DNA of 64,000 bases from Gordonia sputi NBRC 100414 (GCF_000248055.1 NZ_BAFC01000045.1:62001-126000), one strand, 5' to 3'; shown: positions 50,039 through 60,308, counted from the first letter of the stretch. The notes: generated by a model from the sequence alone, not told the origin. A program made the numbers and translations.

Positions 50039-52297
50039 TCAGGAGCAGGTGGTGTCGCCCGCGTTGGTCACCGCGAGATCGTTGGGCAGATTGCTGGAGT
50101 TCGCCGCTGGAGGCAGTGCCTGCGCCGATAGCGTCTCGCCTGCGGCGGGAGCACTGGTGACGCTGCCGGCGAAGTCGCTGCCGAGAATGACCTCGACGCC
50201 CGACTTCACTGTCTTGTCGCTCTGGATCTTGGCGCCGGGGAACATCGCGGCGAGTGTCGCAGCAGAGTCCTGTTCACCCGGCCCGTAGCGCACGACGGTA
50301 TCTGTGCGGTTCTCCGATGCATCCGCGACGCCGCGGACGTCGAAGCCCTGGGCGGTCAGCTGGTCGGACGCGTCGGCGGCTTGCCCGGCCTTGCCCGTGC
50401 CGTTGAGCACACGCACCCCGACGTTGCTCGGGTTCTGCGCGGTAGCCGAGACCGTCGACGGCGTCTGCGACGTACTCGTGGTGGCGCCGGCCGCCGTGGT
50501 CTGCTTCTTCGACGAACTGCTCTGCTTCTTCTTCGCGGCCTGCTCGCCGGGGAGCGGATCGTCGTCGATGATCGCGTTGAAGATGGCGTTGATGTCGTCG
50601 GTGCGCGGGATCTCGTTATTCGAGCCGTCGGTCGCCGTACCCGACGTCGGGATGGTCAGGAACGTCACGCGACCCGCCTCGATACCCTGCATCGAGTCGG
50701 CGAGTTTGAGCAGTGACTGCGTGTCGACGCCGTCGACGTAGCTGTTCTTGATGAAGGTGTTGACGATGCTGTTGAGCTTGGCCGGATTGGACAGGACGTT
50801 GCCTGAGAGCGTCGACCGCAGCAGTGACGACATGAACAATTGTTGGCGCTTGATGCGTCCGTAGTCGCCGTTGCCCTCCGTCGACACCGTGCGGGCGCGG
50901 ACGTAGTTGAGCGCCTTGCGGCCGGTGATCGTCTGCTTGCCCGGCTTGGAGAGGATCTGGCCGAGTTCGTAGTCGTACACCGGCGTCGTGGAGCACACCT
51001 CGACGCCGCCGACTGCGCGCACGATCTTCTCGAAGCCGGAGAAGTCCATCCCGATGAAGTGGTTGATGTTCAGACCACTCATCTCGGTGATGACCTTGAC
51101 CAGGCACTTCGGTCCACCGTCGGCGTAGACGCTGTTCAGTTTCACGTCGTTGGCCGCGGGTAGCTCGCCGTTGTAGGTTCCCGCGTCGTTGTCCCAGTCC
51201 TGGCATTCGGGCCGGTTGACCTGCAGATCGCGGGGGAACGAGACCGCGACCACGCGGCTGCGGTTGGCGGGGATGTTGACCAGGATCACGGTGTCGGAAC
51301 GCGCGCCCTCTGCGTCGGCGGTGGTGCCCGCGCCGACCTTGCCGTTCTTGCCGCTGCGTGTGTCGGTTCCGACGATCAGATAGTTCTCGTCGCCGTACTG
51401 CGCGTCCTTGTTGCGGATGTTCGCGTCATCGGGGTCGACGGCGGCGATGGTGCGCCAATCGCTGTTCTTCGACTTCATGTACCCCCACACGAAGCCGGTC
51501 CCGACGAGCGCCATGACGCATGCGATGGCGACCATGATGCGACCGGTGAAAGCCACATTCTGACGTGTCGAGCGGTTGTGACGTCGACGCCCAACACTCT
51601 GTGGTCGTGAACGCAGCGCGATCGTCTCGGTGAGATCCGGCGTCGGCTCGAGCGGTGGGGACGCCGGTTTCTGACCCGCCTCGGGAGCCGACGACTCGGC
51701 GGGCGCATCGGTCGGGGCGGGGGCGTCGGGTTCGCGGTGTGACTCCTGCGCCCGCGATTCCTCGACGACCCGCTCCGTGGTCGCCCTGTCACTGAGGTCG
51801 ACGACGGGCGCAGGCGCGGCACCGACGATCGGGATCTTGCGCGTGACCTCGTTGGCCCCTGGCGCGTCGGACTTCGCTCCTGGCGTCTCGGACTTGGCCC
51901 CCGGCGTCTCGGAAGGGCGCTTCGACGCGTCATCCGCGGGAGCGCGGTTGCCACGCCGTGCCCGACGAAGGCCGGAACGGCCGCCGACGCGCGGAATGGC
52001 CTCGGTCGGCGACGAATCGCCGCGCGGCTGCCTGCTGGAAGTCGACGGCTGGTCAGCACGTGGCGAGCTGTCAGAAGGGGAATCGGAGCGTGCGCCGGGA
52101 TCGGCGTTCATCTGCTCCATCAACTCGCGGACGGTCATTCGACTGCGGCCGCGGACGTATCGATCGGCGGCGCGCGGCTCACGCAGCCTGCCGTCATTGG
52201 GGTTCGATGAGCGTGACGTGCGTGGAGTTGATGACGATGACGAGTCGTCCCGGTCGCCCGGCTCGTCGCCGTGCGGCTTGGGTGTCCAACGACTCAC
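50039..52297 (-). CDS. LytR-CpsA-Psr family cell-wall ligase with LytR_C domain
   Basis: LCP proteins join arabinogalactan or other glycopolymers to peptidoglycan from polyprenyl-linked precursors. The 752-residue protein from GTG 52297 has a 250-residue disordered, Ser/Pro/Arg-rich cytoplasmic part with repeated GAKSETPGAKSDAPGA, one membrane helix (RIMVAIACVMALVGTGFVWGY near residue 254), the LCP catalytic domain (DTVILVNIPANRSRVVAVSF near residue 335, then FPRDLQVN and YVRARTVSTEGNGDYGRIKR near residue 465), a Lys/Ser/Thr linker, and a C-terminal LytR_C domain (GVRVLNGTGKAGQAAD near residue 630). It matches Rv0822c by position. Confidence 0.92.
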   Translation of the reverse strand: MSRWTPKPHGDEPGDRDDSSSSSTPRTSRSSNPNDGRLREPRAADRYVRGRSRMTVRELMEQMNADPGARSDSPSDSSPRADQPSTSSRQPRGDSSPTEAIPRVGGRSGLRRARRGNRAPADDASKRPSETPGAKSETPGAKSDAPGANEVTRKIPIVGAAPAPVVDLSDRATTERVVEESRAQESHREPDAPAPTDAPAESSAPEAGQKPASPPLEPTPDLTETIALRSRPQSVGRRRHNRSTRQNVAFTGRIMVAIACVMALVGTGFVWGYMKSKNSDWRTIAAVDPDDANIRNKDAQYGDENYLIVGTDTRSGKNGKVGAGTTADAEGARSDTVILVNIPANRSRVVAVSFPRDLQVNRPECQDWDNDAGTYNGELPAANDVKLNSVYADGGPKCLVKVITEMSGLNINHFIGMDFSGFEKIVRAVGGVEVCSTTPVYDYELGQILSKPGKQTITGRKALNYVRARTVSTEGNGDYGRIKRQQLFMSSLLRSTLSGNVLSNPAKLNSIVNTFIKNSYVDGVDTQSLLKLADSMQGIEAGRVTFLTIPTSGTATDGSNNEIPRTDDINAIFNAIIDDDPLPGEQAAKKKQSSSSKKQTTAAGATTSTSQTPSTVSATAQNPSNVGVRVLNGTGKAGQAADASDQLTAQGFDVRGVADASENRTDTVVRYGPGEQDSAATLAAMFPGAKIQSDKTVKSGVEVILGSDFAGSVTSAPAAGETLSAQALPPAANSSNLPNDLAVTNAGDTTCS

Positions 52298-52424
52298 GTC
52301 ACAAATCCTCGTACCCCGTGGTGAGGCTGCCGCCCGTCGGGGCTGAACGCTGCGGCGAGCAGGAAGAACTCAGATCCCGCCTTGGGACCTTCGGACATAG
52401 TACTGATAGGTCCTGAGAAGCGCC

Positions 52425-53693
52425 TCAGCCGCCGGAGTGCATGACCTCTGCACCCGCGGGGACAACGTCTTCGTAGGGGTCGTCGAGCCAACCGTCGGGG
52501 AGTGCGACCTTGGCGGGCGATCCCTGCCGACCACGTGGACCGTGTGCGTCCTCGGGAAATGGCGTATCGGCGGGAAGTGACCCGACGAGGTCGCGGAGTT
52601 CGTCGAGCGTCGACACCAGCGACATGCGCGAACGGATCTCCGAACCGGCCGGGAATCCGCGCAGATACCAGGCGACGTGTTTGCGCATCTCGCGCATGCC
52701 CTTGTCCTCGCCGTGGTGATCGGCGAGCAACTCGCCGTGCCTGACGATGATCTGCGCGACCTCACCGAGGTTCGGCGCAGCGGGTGCGGGCAGCCCATTG
52801 AGTTCAGCGGCGAGTTCGGCGAACAGCCACGGCCTGCCGAGGCAGCCGCGTCCCACGACGACGCCGTCGCATCCGGTCTGCGCCATCATGGCCACGGCGT
52901 CCCGGGGTTCGAAGATGTCGCCGTTGCCGAGCACCGGCACGTCGGTCACGTGCTCCTTGAGACGGGCGATCTCGGCCCAGTCAGCCTCGCCGGAGTACCG
53001 TTGCGAAGCCGTACGGGCATGGAGCGCAACAGCTTTCGCGCCCTCGGCCGCAGCGATGCGCCCGGCGTCGAGGTGCGTGTGGTGCTCGTCGTCGATCCCG
53101 ATGCGGAACTTGACGGTGACGGGGATGTCGGTGCCCTCGGTCGCCTTGACCGCGGCCGCGACGATGCGTTGGAAGAGGGTGCGCTTGTAGGGGATCGCGG
53201 AGCCGCCACCCTTGCGGGTCACCTTCGGCACCGGGCAACCGAAGTTCATGTCGATGTGGTCGGCGAGATTCTCGTCGACGATCATCTTGGCTGCCTCGTA
53301 GGTGTAGCGCGGATCGACCGTGTACAGCTGCATCGACCGCGGATTCTCGTCCGGGCCGAACGTGGTCATGTGCATGGTGACCGGATGCCGCTCGACGAGC
53401 GCTCGTGCGGTGACCATCTCGCATACGTACAGACCCGACACCGTGCCGGTGCGGGCCAATTCGAGTTCGCGACACAGCGTCCGGAACGCCACGTTGGTGA
53501 CGCCTGCCATCGGCGCGAGCACCACGGGACTCGCGAGTTCGATCGTGCCGATTCGCAGGGGGGAGTCACGCATAGGGGTGTCACGCAGCGGGGTGTCACG
53601 CAGCGGCGTGGCGTGCGCAGCCGACAGCGCACCGGCGCCCTCGTGGATCGTGGAGGGCGCCGGCGCTGCTGGGGTTCGGATCGTCGTCGTCAA
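52425..53693 (-). CDS. dusB: tRNA-dihydrouridine synthase (DusB-like)
   Basis: Dus enzymes use FMN and NADPH to reduce uridine in tRNA. From ATG 53693 the product is 422 residues: a 45-residue low-complexity lead with LRDTP repeats, then the TIM barrel with APMAGVTNVAFRTLC near residue 59, the catalytic cysteine in MNFGCPVPKVTRKGGGSA near residue 150, and GNGDIFEPRDAVAMM near residue 255 plus VGRGCLGRPWLF (FMN phosphate). Synteny with Rv0823c agrees. An ATG at residue 41 could be the true start, removing the repeat. Confidence 0.92.
   Translation of the reverse strand: MTTTIRTPAAPAPSTIHEGAGALSAAHATPLRDTPLRDTPMRDSPLRIGTIELASPVVLAPMAGVTNVAFRTLCRELELARTGTVSGLYVCEMVTARALVERHPVTMHMTTFGPDENPRSMQLYTVDPRYTYEAAKMIVDENLADHIDMNFGCPVPKVTRKGGGSAIPYKRTLFQRIVAAAVKATEGTDIPVTVKFRIGIDDEHHTHLDAGRIAAAEGAKAVALHARTASQRYSGEADWAEIARLKEHVTDVPVLGNGDIFEPRDAVAMMAQTGCDGVVVGRGCLGRPWLFAELAAELNGLPAPAAPNLGEVAQIIVRHGELLADHHGEDKGMREMRKHVAWYLRGFPAGSEIRSRMSLVSTLDELRDLVGSLPADTPFPEDAHGPRGRQGSPAKVALPDGWLDDPYEDVVPAGAEVMHSGG
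53560..53604 (-). repeat. 15-bp tandem repeat in the 5' end of the dus gene
   Basis: Plus strand units GGGGAGTCACGCATA, GGGGTGTCACGCAGC and GGGGTGTCACGCAGC lie at 53560, 53575 and 53590; the last two are identical. They encode LRDTP-type peptides and keep frame, so copy number can vary harmlessly. Confidence 0.85.
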
Positions 53694-53706
53694 GCCAATG
53701 GTTGCG

Positions 53707-54699
53707 TCAGGACGCCTGACGCTCGCGCTTCTTGGCTTCGCGGGCGAGTGCGCGGTCGCGCATCTCCTCGAACTTGATGGTGTCCTTCTCGAGCTGCTCG
53801 AGGAAGGCTGCGAGCTCCTCGCGGGTCTTGTCGCCCTCGGCGGAGAAGTCGTCGCGATCGAAGACGTTCCACTTGCGCAGGACGGGCTGGATGACCTCTT
53901 CGAGGTGCTGGCGCAGGTCGTAGATGCCGTGCTTGGCCATCAACACGCCGTGGCGGCGGAAGTTGGGCATTCCGGCGCCGGGCATCTGGAAGTTGGTGAC
54001 GATGTCGGTCACGGCACGCAGCGTCTGGTCGGGAGCGATGTCCATTCCTGCGCCGCAGATGTTGCGGTAGAAGATCATGTGCAGGTTCTCGTCGGCAGCG
54101 ATGCGCTGAAGCATCTTGTCGGCGATCGGATCGTTGCACGCCTTACCGGTGTTGCGGTGGCTGACGCGCGTGGCGAGCTCCTGGAACGTCACGTAGGCGA
54201 CGGAGTGCAGCAGGCCCATCTCGCCGCCCTTCTCCATCATCTCCTCGACGCGGTCGCCTGCGGCGGACTCGGGTGAGTAACCGTTGGTCATGTGGACCAT
54301 GCGGTCGGCCTCGAGCTGGGCGGGGTCGACGCCGCGCGTCACCGTGAGGTAGTCGCGCATGACGATCGAGTGCCGGTTCTCCTCGGCGGTCCAGCGACCG
54401 ACCCAGAAGCCCCATGCCGAATCCATCGAGAAGTTGTCGGCGATCACCCGGTGGTAGGAGGGCAGGTTGTCCTCGGTCAGCAGGTTGGTGATCATCGCGG
54501 CCTTCGCGACCTCATCGAGCTGCGACTGTTCGGGGTCGTAGTCGACGCCGCCGAGCGCGGCGAAGTTACGCCCCTCGTCCCAGGGGACGTAGTCGTGCGG
54601 GTTCCAGCTCTTCGCGATCTTCAGGTGCCGGTTGACGTTGTCCTCGGCAACCGGTGCCAACTCGCGGAGCAGATCGAGCTGAGTGAGCTCACGTGCCAT
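53707..54699 (-). CDS. desA1: Acyl-[acyl-carrier-protein] desaturase (DesA1-like)
   Basis: A soluble diiron desaturase that puts a double bond into ACP-bound fatty acids; DesA1 is essential for mycolic acid synthesis in mycobacteria. The 330-residue product from ATG 54699 has the two iron-ligand motifs: EENRHS near residue 101 and ADENLHMIFY near residue 187. WVGRWTAEENRH and TGKACNDPIADKML are typical. Position after dus and LCP equals Rv0824c. It ends with basic residues (AREAKKRERQAS). The 180-bp upstream gap holds only the promoter region. Confidence 0.93.
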   Translation of the reverse strand: MARELTQLDLLRELAPVAEDNVNRHLKIAKSWNPHDYVPWDEGRNFAALGGVDYDPEQSQLDEVAKAAMITNLLTEDNLPSYHRVIADNFSMDSAWGFWVGRWTAEENRHSIVMRDYLTVTRGVDPAQLEADRMVHMTNGYSPESAAGDRVEEMMEKGGEMGLLHSVAYVTFQELATRVSHRNTGKACNDPIADKMLQRIAADENLHMIFYRNICGAGMDIAPDQTLRAVTDIVTNFQMPGAGMPNFRRHGVLMAKHGIYDLRQHLEEVIQPVLRKWNVFDRDDFSAEGDKTREELAAFLEQLEKDTIKFEEMRDRALAREAKKRERQAS

Positions 54700-54882
54700 T
54701 GTTCGTTCCTCCGAACGGTCCACATCGAAACAGGTCGGACTGTCGTAGTCTCCGACTGTCGTCTCTGGTTGTCATGCCTGGCTCGGTGACCGACATGCAT
54801 TCAAGTCAGTCAGTAAGGTTACGGCACCGAGCAGGCGTTACCCAAGTACGCACTTACGGTGTCGTAACTTGGCTCGCAAGCG

Positions 54883-55461
54883 CTACCCCCAAAACGCTCG
54901 GCCGAACGTCGACGCCCACGTGGCGGCGTCGTCGTCAAGGGTACCGAGTTCGCGCGCCTTGTCACACCACTGCATTGCGGCGATGCCGAACTCCAAAGGG
55001 TTGTAGATGTCCTCCTCGCACTTCCACAGACCGTCGCCGGCGTACGTGATGATCGAAATGTTGGTCGCGGTGATGACGCTTCCGTCGCCGGGATCGCACA
55101 TCGGATTGTCGACTTCGAAGATCACGCGGCCGGTCGGGGCGTCGAACACCTTCCACAGATTGGGGAAGGCAACCATGTGGTCGCCGGGGAAGCGGGTCAT
55201 CGTCTTCACGATCCACGGTCGGATCTCATCCCTGCCGTGCATGGTGCCGAGCGCGTGCTCGATGTAGTCGGCGTCGGGGGTGAAGAGGTCGGCGAAGCGC
55301 GCCCAGGCCGCAGGCGCCTCGGACGGCTCGGCGCGGGCATGTGCCGCGATGCCTGCGACGGTGGCCTCGAAGACGTCGAACGCCTCCGACAACTCATCGA
55401 GCTCGAACGGGGTCGGCGAGAATCGGGCATCCGCGGCAGACGCGGCGTTTTCGGTGCGCAT
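54883..55461 (-). CDS. SnoaL/NTF2-like fold protein
   Basis: A 192-residue protein from ATG 55461. Residues 60-165 form a cone-shaped NTF2-like domain: ARFADLFTPDADYIEHALGTM, then GRDEIRPWIVKTMTRFPGDH and GRVIFEVDNPMCDPGDGSV. The fold serves as polyketide cyclase, isomerase or binding protein; conserved Asp/His in the pocket would allow catalysis but no substrate can be named. It runs divergent from the WS/DGAT gene, 150 bp away, and with the desaturase and acyltransferase forms a lipid-flavoured neighbourhood. Confidence 0.75.
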   Translation of the reverse strand: MRTENAASAADARFSPTPFELDELSEAFDVFEATVAGIAAHARAEPSEAPAAWARFADLFTPDADYIEHALGTMHGRDEIRPWIVKTMTRFPGDHMVAFPNLWKVFDAPTGRVIFEVDNPMCDPGDGSVITATNISIITYAGDGLWKCEEDIYNPLEFGIAAMQWCDKARELGTLDDDAATWASTFGRAFWG

Positions 55462-55612
55462 CCGGCTGATCGTAGGGAACTACGGCGGGTGCGCGAAGCG
55501 TTATGGAAAAGGAGCGCGACGACGCACAGACGTGGTTCGATTTCATCATCGACCCGTCGACGTAGACGGGCGTGCGCGACGGCGCGGGCGAGCAGGATGC
55601 GGAGGATTTGCG

Positions 55613-57016
55613 ATGGAGCGGCTGAGCGGTTTGGACGCCTCGTTCCTGTACATGGAGACGCGGTCGCAGTTGATGCAGATCATCGGCCTGATCGAGGTTG
55701 ATCCGTCGACGATTCTGGGTGGGTATTCGTTCGGCCGTATCCGTGATCAGATGCGACAGCTCGTCCGTGCGACCCCGAAATTTCGACGCAAGCTCGACAA
55801 CTCGCTGATCAACATCGACCACCCCGCGTGGGTGGAGGACGACCATTTCGACATCGACCGGCACGTGCACCGCGTGGCGGTTCCGGCGCCGGGCGGGATC
55901 GGCGAGGTCACCGAGCTCTGTGGACATCTGGCCGGGCAGACCCTCGACCGCGCGAAGCCGTTGTGGGAACTGTGGGTCATCGAGGGCCTGTCCAACGGGC
56001 GGATCATGATCATGCTGCGGATGCACCACGCCGCGGTCGACGGTGTCGGCAGCGCCGAGGTGCTCTCGCAGCTCTTCTCGCTCTCGCCCGAGCAACCCGA
56101 CCTCGACGCCGATCTGCTGCATCAGACCGCAGGCGGGTCGTCGCATGCGGTGCTCGCCGCGACGGGTGCGGTCCACTACCTGATCCGACGTCCGATCGCG
56201 ATGGCGCGTCTGCTGCCGGAGACGGTCGCGGTTCCGTTCGCGTGGCTGCGTCGGGCGCGCTCGCACGAGGCGATGCCCGCACCGTTCGGGGCGCCGCGAA
56301 CCCGATTCAACGGCCCCATCACACCGCACCGTTCGATCGCACTGACCCAGCTCTCCCTCGCCGACATCAAGCGCGTCAAGAACCGGTTCGGAGTCAAGGT
56401 CAACGACGTCGTGCTGGCGATCACCGGCGGGGCGCTCCGTGAATATCTGTTGGCGCACAACGAGCTGCCGGACAGGCCGCTCGTCGCGATGGTGCCGGTG
56501 TCGGTTCACGGCGCCGACGACAGCGGGTTGATGGTGGAGGGCACCAACAAGGTGTCGGGCATGTTCACGCAATTGGCCTCCGACGTCGCCGATCCCGTCG
56601 AACGGATCGAGCGTGCCGCCGAGCTCTCGCGAAAAGCGAAGGCGCACCACGCCGACATCGACGCGAACATCCTGCGTGCCTGGGCCCAGTTCGCGCCCGG
56701 CACCACGATGTCGACGCTGATGAAGTTCTACGGCGACCGGAAGTTGGCGCTCAAGCACCCTCCGGTCTTCAACGTGACGGTGTCGAACGTCGCGGGCGCC
56801 GACATCCCGGTGTACTTCTGCGGCGCGCGCGTGACGGCGGTCTACCCGCTCGGGCCGATCTTCCACGGGCTCGGGCTCAACATCACGGTGTTCTCGGCCG
56901 ACGGCGAGCTCAACGTCGGAATCCTCGGGTGCACCGATCAGATCCCCGATATCGACTTCCTCGCCCACGCGTTCGACGAACAGCTCAAGACGCTTCTCGA
57001 GGTGTGCGGCGACTGA
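55613..57016 (+). CDS. Wax ester synthase / diacylglycerol acyltransferase (WS/DGAT)
   Basis: WS/DGAT enzymes make storage triacylglycerols or wax esters from acyl-CoA. ATG 55613 follows GGAGGA; the product is 467 residues. The catalytic HHxxxDG motif is intact as MHHAAVDGVGSAE near residue 136. The family start MERLSGLDASFLYMET, the PLWELWVIEGL motif near residue 120, and NVTVSNVAGADIPVYFCG near residue 388 confirm it. Mycobacteria carry many paralogues (tgs genes), so the physiological substrate is not predicted. Confidence 0.93.
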   Translation: MERLSGLDASFLYMETRSQLMQIIGLIEVDPSTILGGYSFGRIRDQMRQLVRATPKFRRKLDNSLINIDHPAWVEDDHFDIDRHVHRVAVPAPGGIGEVTELCGHLAGQTLDRAKPLWELWVIEGLSNGRIMIMLRMHHAAVDGVGSAEVLSQLFSLSPEQPDLDADLLHQTAGGSSHAVLAATGAVHYLIRRPIAMARLLPETVAVPFAWLRRARSHEAMPAPFGAPRTRFNGPITPHRSIALTQLSLADIKRVKNRFGVKVNDVVLAITGGALREYLLAHNELPDRPLVAMVPVSVHGADDSGLMVEGTNKVSGMFTQLASDVADPVERIERAAELSRKAKAHHADIDANILRAWAQFAPGTTMSTLMKFYGDRKLALKHPPVFNVTVSNVAGADIPVYFCGARVTAVYPLGPIFHGLGLNITVFSADGELNVGILGCTDQIPDIDFLAHAFDEQLKTLLEVCGD

Positions 57017-57048
57017 GGTCTTGCGGTGATGGGGTCTTGCGGTGATGG
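57017..57048 (+). repeat. Direct repeat of 16 bp between WS/DGAT and nadE
   Basis: GGTCTTGCGGTGATGG occurs twice without spacing (57017-57032 and 57033-57048), followed by a partial third GGTC. It lies between the WS/DGAT stop and the nadE start, within the probable nadE promoter region. Confidence 0.8.
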
Positions 57049-57075
57049 GGTCATCTGGTCACTAAGCTTTGCCCT

Positions 57076-59103
57076 GTGTCCATCTATCGCCACGGATTCG
57101 CCCGAGTAGCGGGCGCGGTGCCCGTCGTCCGTATCGCCGACCCGGCGGCCAACGCGCAGGCCACCGTCGAATTGATGCGGCAGGCGGCCACCGAGGGGGC
57201 CGCATTCGTCGTGTTCCCCGAGATGGGGCTCACCGGATACAGCATCGACGATCTGGTCCAACAGGATGCGGTGATCGACGCCGCGCTCGACGCGCTCGCC
57301 ACCGTCGTCGCCGCGAGTGAGGGCCTGCGCCCGCTGGTGGCCGTCGGACTGCCGCTCGTCGTCGACGCCGGGCTGTACAACTGCGCGGTCCTGCTGCGTG
57401 ATGGTCGGATTCTCGGCGTCGTACCTAAGGCGTTCCTGCCGAATTACCGCGAATTCTACGACAAGCGGTATTTCAGCGCTGCCCGCGACGCACTCGCCGA
57501 CACGGTGACGCTGCTCGGACAAACGGTGCCGTTCGGCACCGACCTGATCTTCGACGCCGTCGACCTGCCCGGTTTCGCACTGCATCTCGAGGTCTGCGAG
57601 GACGCCTGGGTGCCCATCCCGCCGAGTACCTGGGCCGCCCTCGGAGGTGCGACGGTTCTCGCGAACCTGTCGGGTTCGCCGGTCACGATCGGCAAGGAGT
57701 CGTATCGGAAGTCGTTGTGCACCAGCCTCTCTGCCCGGTGTATTGCCGCCTACGTCTACGTTGCGGCCGGATATGGCGAATCCACAACCGATCTCGCGTG
57801 GGACGGAGATGCGCTGATCGCCGAGAACGGCGGACTACTCACTCGCAGTGAGGGATTCGCGACGACCGAGCAACTCGTCGTCGCCGACGTCGACCTCGAC
57901 CGGCTACGCCAGGAGCGCATCCGGATGGGCAGCTTCCACGATCAGGTCGGCGACCTCAAGGATCGTCTGACGTCGTTGCGCCACATCGACTTCGAGTTCG
58001 GCGACCTCGACCTCGCCGTCGACGATGATCTGCGACGCTCGGTCGCACGCTTCCCGTTCGTTCCCGCCGACGCCGCTGACCGTGACGAACGGTGCCGCGA
58101 GGTGCGCGACATCCAGGTTCAGGGCCTGGCCGCACGTCTGCGCGCCACCGGCATCGACAAGATCGTCATCGGGGTGTCCGGTGGCCTCGATTCGACGCTC
58201 GCATTGCTCGTCGCCGTCGACACCTTCGACCGACTCGGCCTGCCGCGCACCAACATCCTCGCGTACACGATGCCGGGATTCGCCACCGGCGGCGCGACGC
58301 TACGACGCGCACATGTGCTGATGGATTCTCTCGGGGTCAGCGGCACCGAACTCGACATCCGGCCGTCGTGTGAGCAGATGCTCGCCGACATCGGACATCC
58401 CTATGCCAAGGGCGAGAAGGTCTTCGACGTGACCTTCGAGAATGTGCAGGCAGGCGAGCGGACGTCGCACCTGTTCCGGCTGGCGAACTTCCACGGGGGA
58501 ATCGTGCTCGGGACCGGCGATCTGTCCGAACTCGCGCTGGGGTGGTGCACCTACGGCGTCGGCGACCAAATGTCGCACTACAACGTCAACACGTCGGTCC
58601 CGAAGACGTTGATCCAGTACCTGATTCGCTGGATGATCTCGACCGGGCAGTACTCGCAGGAGACCACCGATACGCTCGCCGAGATCCTCGACGACGTGAT
58701 CTCACCCGAACTCGTCCCGCCCGGCGAAGACGGCGCGATCCAGAGCACAGAGGACACCGTCGGCCCCTACGAACTGCACGACTTCTTCCTGTACTACCTC
58801 ACGCGGTTCGGCTACCGCCCCGACAAGATCGCCTACCTCGCGGGCCAGGCGTGGGGCGACCGGGAACGCGGTGCGTGGTCGGAGCTGATCGCGCCGGAGC
58901 GTCGAAATCAGTACGACGCCGCGACCATTGAGCACTGGCTCTCGACGTTCCTGAAGCGATTCATGAGCAACCAGTTCAAGCGCACCGCGATGCCCAACGG
59001 GCCGAAAATCGGTTCGGGCGGGTCGCTGTCGCCGCGCGGCGACTGGCGCTCGCCGTCGGACGCCTCCGCCCGCACCTGGCTGGACCAGCTCAAGGGCAGC
59101 TGA
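57076..59103 (+). CDS. nadE: Glutamine-dependent NAD+ synthetase
   Basis: NadE amidates nicotinic acid adenine dinucleotide to NAD+, using ammonia from its own glutaminase domain. The 675-residue protein starts at GTG 57076. The nitrilase-like glutaminase (residues 1-290) has Glu in [11 protein letters not shown] near residue 52, Lys in [15 protein letters not shown] near residue 122 and the nucleophile Cys in EVCEDAWVP near residue 177. The synthetase domain has the P-loop [12 protein letters not shown] near residue 370 and [20 protein letters not shown] near residue 495. Length matches the mycobacterial enzyme (679). Confidence 0.96.
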   Translation: MSIYRHGFARVAGAVPVVRIADPAANAQATVELMRQAATEGAAFVVFPEMGLTGYSIDDLVQQDAVIDAALDALATVVAASEGLRPLVAVGLPLVVDAGLYNCAVLLRDGRILGVVPKAFLPNYREFYDKRYFSAARDALADTVTLLGQTVPFGTDLIFDAVDLPGFALHLEVCEDAWVPIPPSTWAALGGATVLANLSGSPVTIGKESYRKSLCTSLSARCIAAYVYVAAGYGESTTDLAWDGDALIAENGGLLTRSEGFATTEQLVVADVDLDRLRQERIRMGSFHDQVGDLKDRLTSLRHIDFEFGDLDLAVDDDLRRSVARFPFVPADAADRDERCREVRDIQVQGLAARLRATGIDKIVIGVSGGLDSTLALLVAVDTFDRLGLPRTNILAYTMPGFATGGATLRRAHVLMDSLGVSGTELDIRPSCEQMLADIGHPYAKGEKVFDVTFENVQAGERTSHLFRLANFHGGIVLGTGDLSELALGWCTYGVGDQMSHYNVNTSVPKTLIQYLIRWMISTGQYSQETTDTLAEILDDVISPELVPPGEDGAIQSTEDTVGPYELHDFFLYYLTRFGYRPDKIAYLAGQAWGDRERGAWSELIAPERRNQYDAATIEHWLSTFLKRFMSNQFKRTAMPNGPKIGSGGSLSPRGDWRSPSDASARTWLDQLKGS

Positions 59104-59116
59104 TGTCGCGGCAGCT

Positions 59117-60274
59117 CTAGAGCCCCAAATCCTTCGCGATGATCGTCTTCATCACCTCGTTGGTGCCGCCGTAGATCCGGGAGACGCGGGTGTCGGCGTA
59201 GAGCCGCGCGATGGGGTACTCGGTGATGTAGCCGTATCCGCCGTGCAATTGCAGGCACTTGTCGATGACGCGGCCGGCGGTCTCGGTGGCGAAGAGCTTG
59301 GCGCGCGCGGCGTCGGCCACCGACAGTTCGCCCCGGTTGTGGAGGATCAACGCCTGGTCGACGAACTGCTGCACCGCCGCGACGTCGGCCGAGCACTCGG
59401 CCAGCACGAACTTGGTGTTCTGGAACGACGCAACGGGCCTGCCGAACACGTCGCGCTCACGGGTGTAGGCGAGGGCGTGTTGCAGAGCAGCGTTCGCGGT
59501 TGCCGACGCCCCGATGGCGATGCTCAGGCGCTCCTGCGCCAGGTTGTGTGTGAGGTAGGAGAAACCCTTGCCCTCCTCGCCGAGCCGGTCCTCGACGGGC
59601 ACGCGCACCGATGAGAAGGAGAGTTCGGCGGTATCGGACGCCTTGAGTCCGATCTTCTCCAGCTTCCGTCCGACGGCGAAACCCTCGGATGTGGTGTCCA
59701 CCACCAGAATCGAGAGTCCGGCCCGACGATTGTCGGGATCGAACGATGCGGTGCGGCACACCACCAGAATGCGGTCGGCCAGTGCGCCACCCGTGATGAA
59801 TGTCTTTGCGCCGTCGAGGATGTAGTGGCTGCCGTCCTCGGAGAGCTTGGCCGTCGTCGAGATGTTCGCGAGGTCGGAGCCGGTGCCCGGTTCGGTCATG
59901 GCGATCGCGAACATGATGTCGCCCGAGGCGAATCCGGGTAGCCAGCGCTGCTTCTGTTCGTCGGTCGCGTACTCCATGAGGTACGGCAGGATCAGATTGG
60001 TGTGTACCGACTCGCTGCCGAAGGTCACGCCCGCGAGGGCGGTTTCTTCCGACACGACAAGCGAATACGTGAAATCGTGGACGCCTCCGCCGCCGTACTC
60101 CTCGGGCACCTCGATGCCGAGCACGCCCAACTCGCCGAGTTTGCGGTAGAAGTCACGCGGCGGGTGTCCCTGCTTCTCCCATTCGGGGTGGACGGGCACG
60201 ACCTCCTTGGCGATGAAGTCGCCGATCGTCTTGCGAAAAGCCTCGTGGTCTTCGTTGAATACGGTGCGCTGCAC
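59117..60274 (-). CDS. Acyl-CoA dehydrogenase
   Basis: A flavoenzyme that makes the first double bond in beta-oxidation. The 385-residue product starts at GTG 60274 after AGAGGGA. FAD and substrate motifs are FAIAMTEPGTGSDLANIST near residue 125, ILDGAKTFITGGALAD near residue 158 and CLQLHGGYGYITEYPIARLY near residue 345. The expected catalytic glutamate of this subclass is Glu in YITEYP. Another acyl-CoA dehydrogenase gene lies upstream with a 34-bp gap, so the two are cotranscribed. Specificity (fatty acid, sterol side chain or branched chain) is unknown. Confidence 0.9.
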   Translation of the reverse strand: MQRTVFNEDHEAFRKTIGDFIAKEVVPVHPEWEKQGHPPRDFYRKLGELGVLGIEVPEEYGGGGVHDFTYSLVVSEETALAGVTFGSESVHTNLILPYLMEYATDEQKQRWLPGFASGDIMFAIAMTEPGTGSDLANISTTAKLSEDGSHYILDGAKTFITGGALADRILVVCRTASFDPDNRRAGLSILVVDTTSEGFAVGRKLEKIGLKASDTAELSFSSVRVPVEDRLGEEGKGFSYLTHNLAQERLSIAIGASATANAALQHALAYTRERDVFGRPVASFQNTKFVLAECSADVAAVQQFVDQALILHNRGELSVADAARAKLFATETAGRVIDKCLQLHGGYGYITEYPIARLYADTRVSRIYGGTNEVMKTIIAKDLGL

Positions 60275-60308
60275 GTCTTTTCCCTCTCGTCGGATATCTG
60301 TCGGTGGT

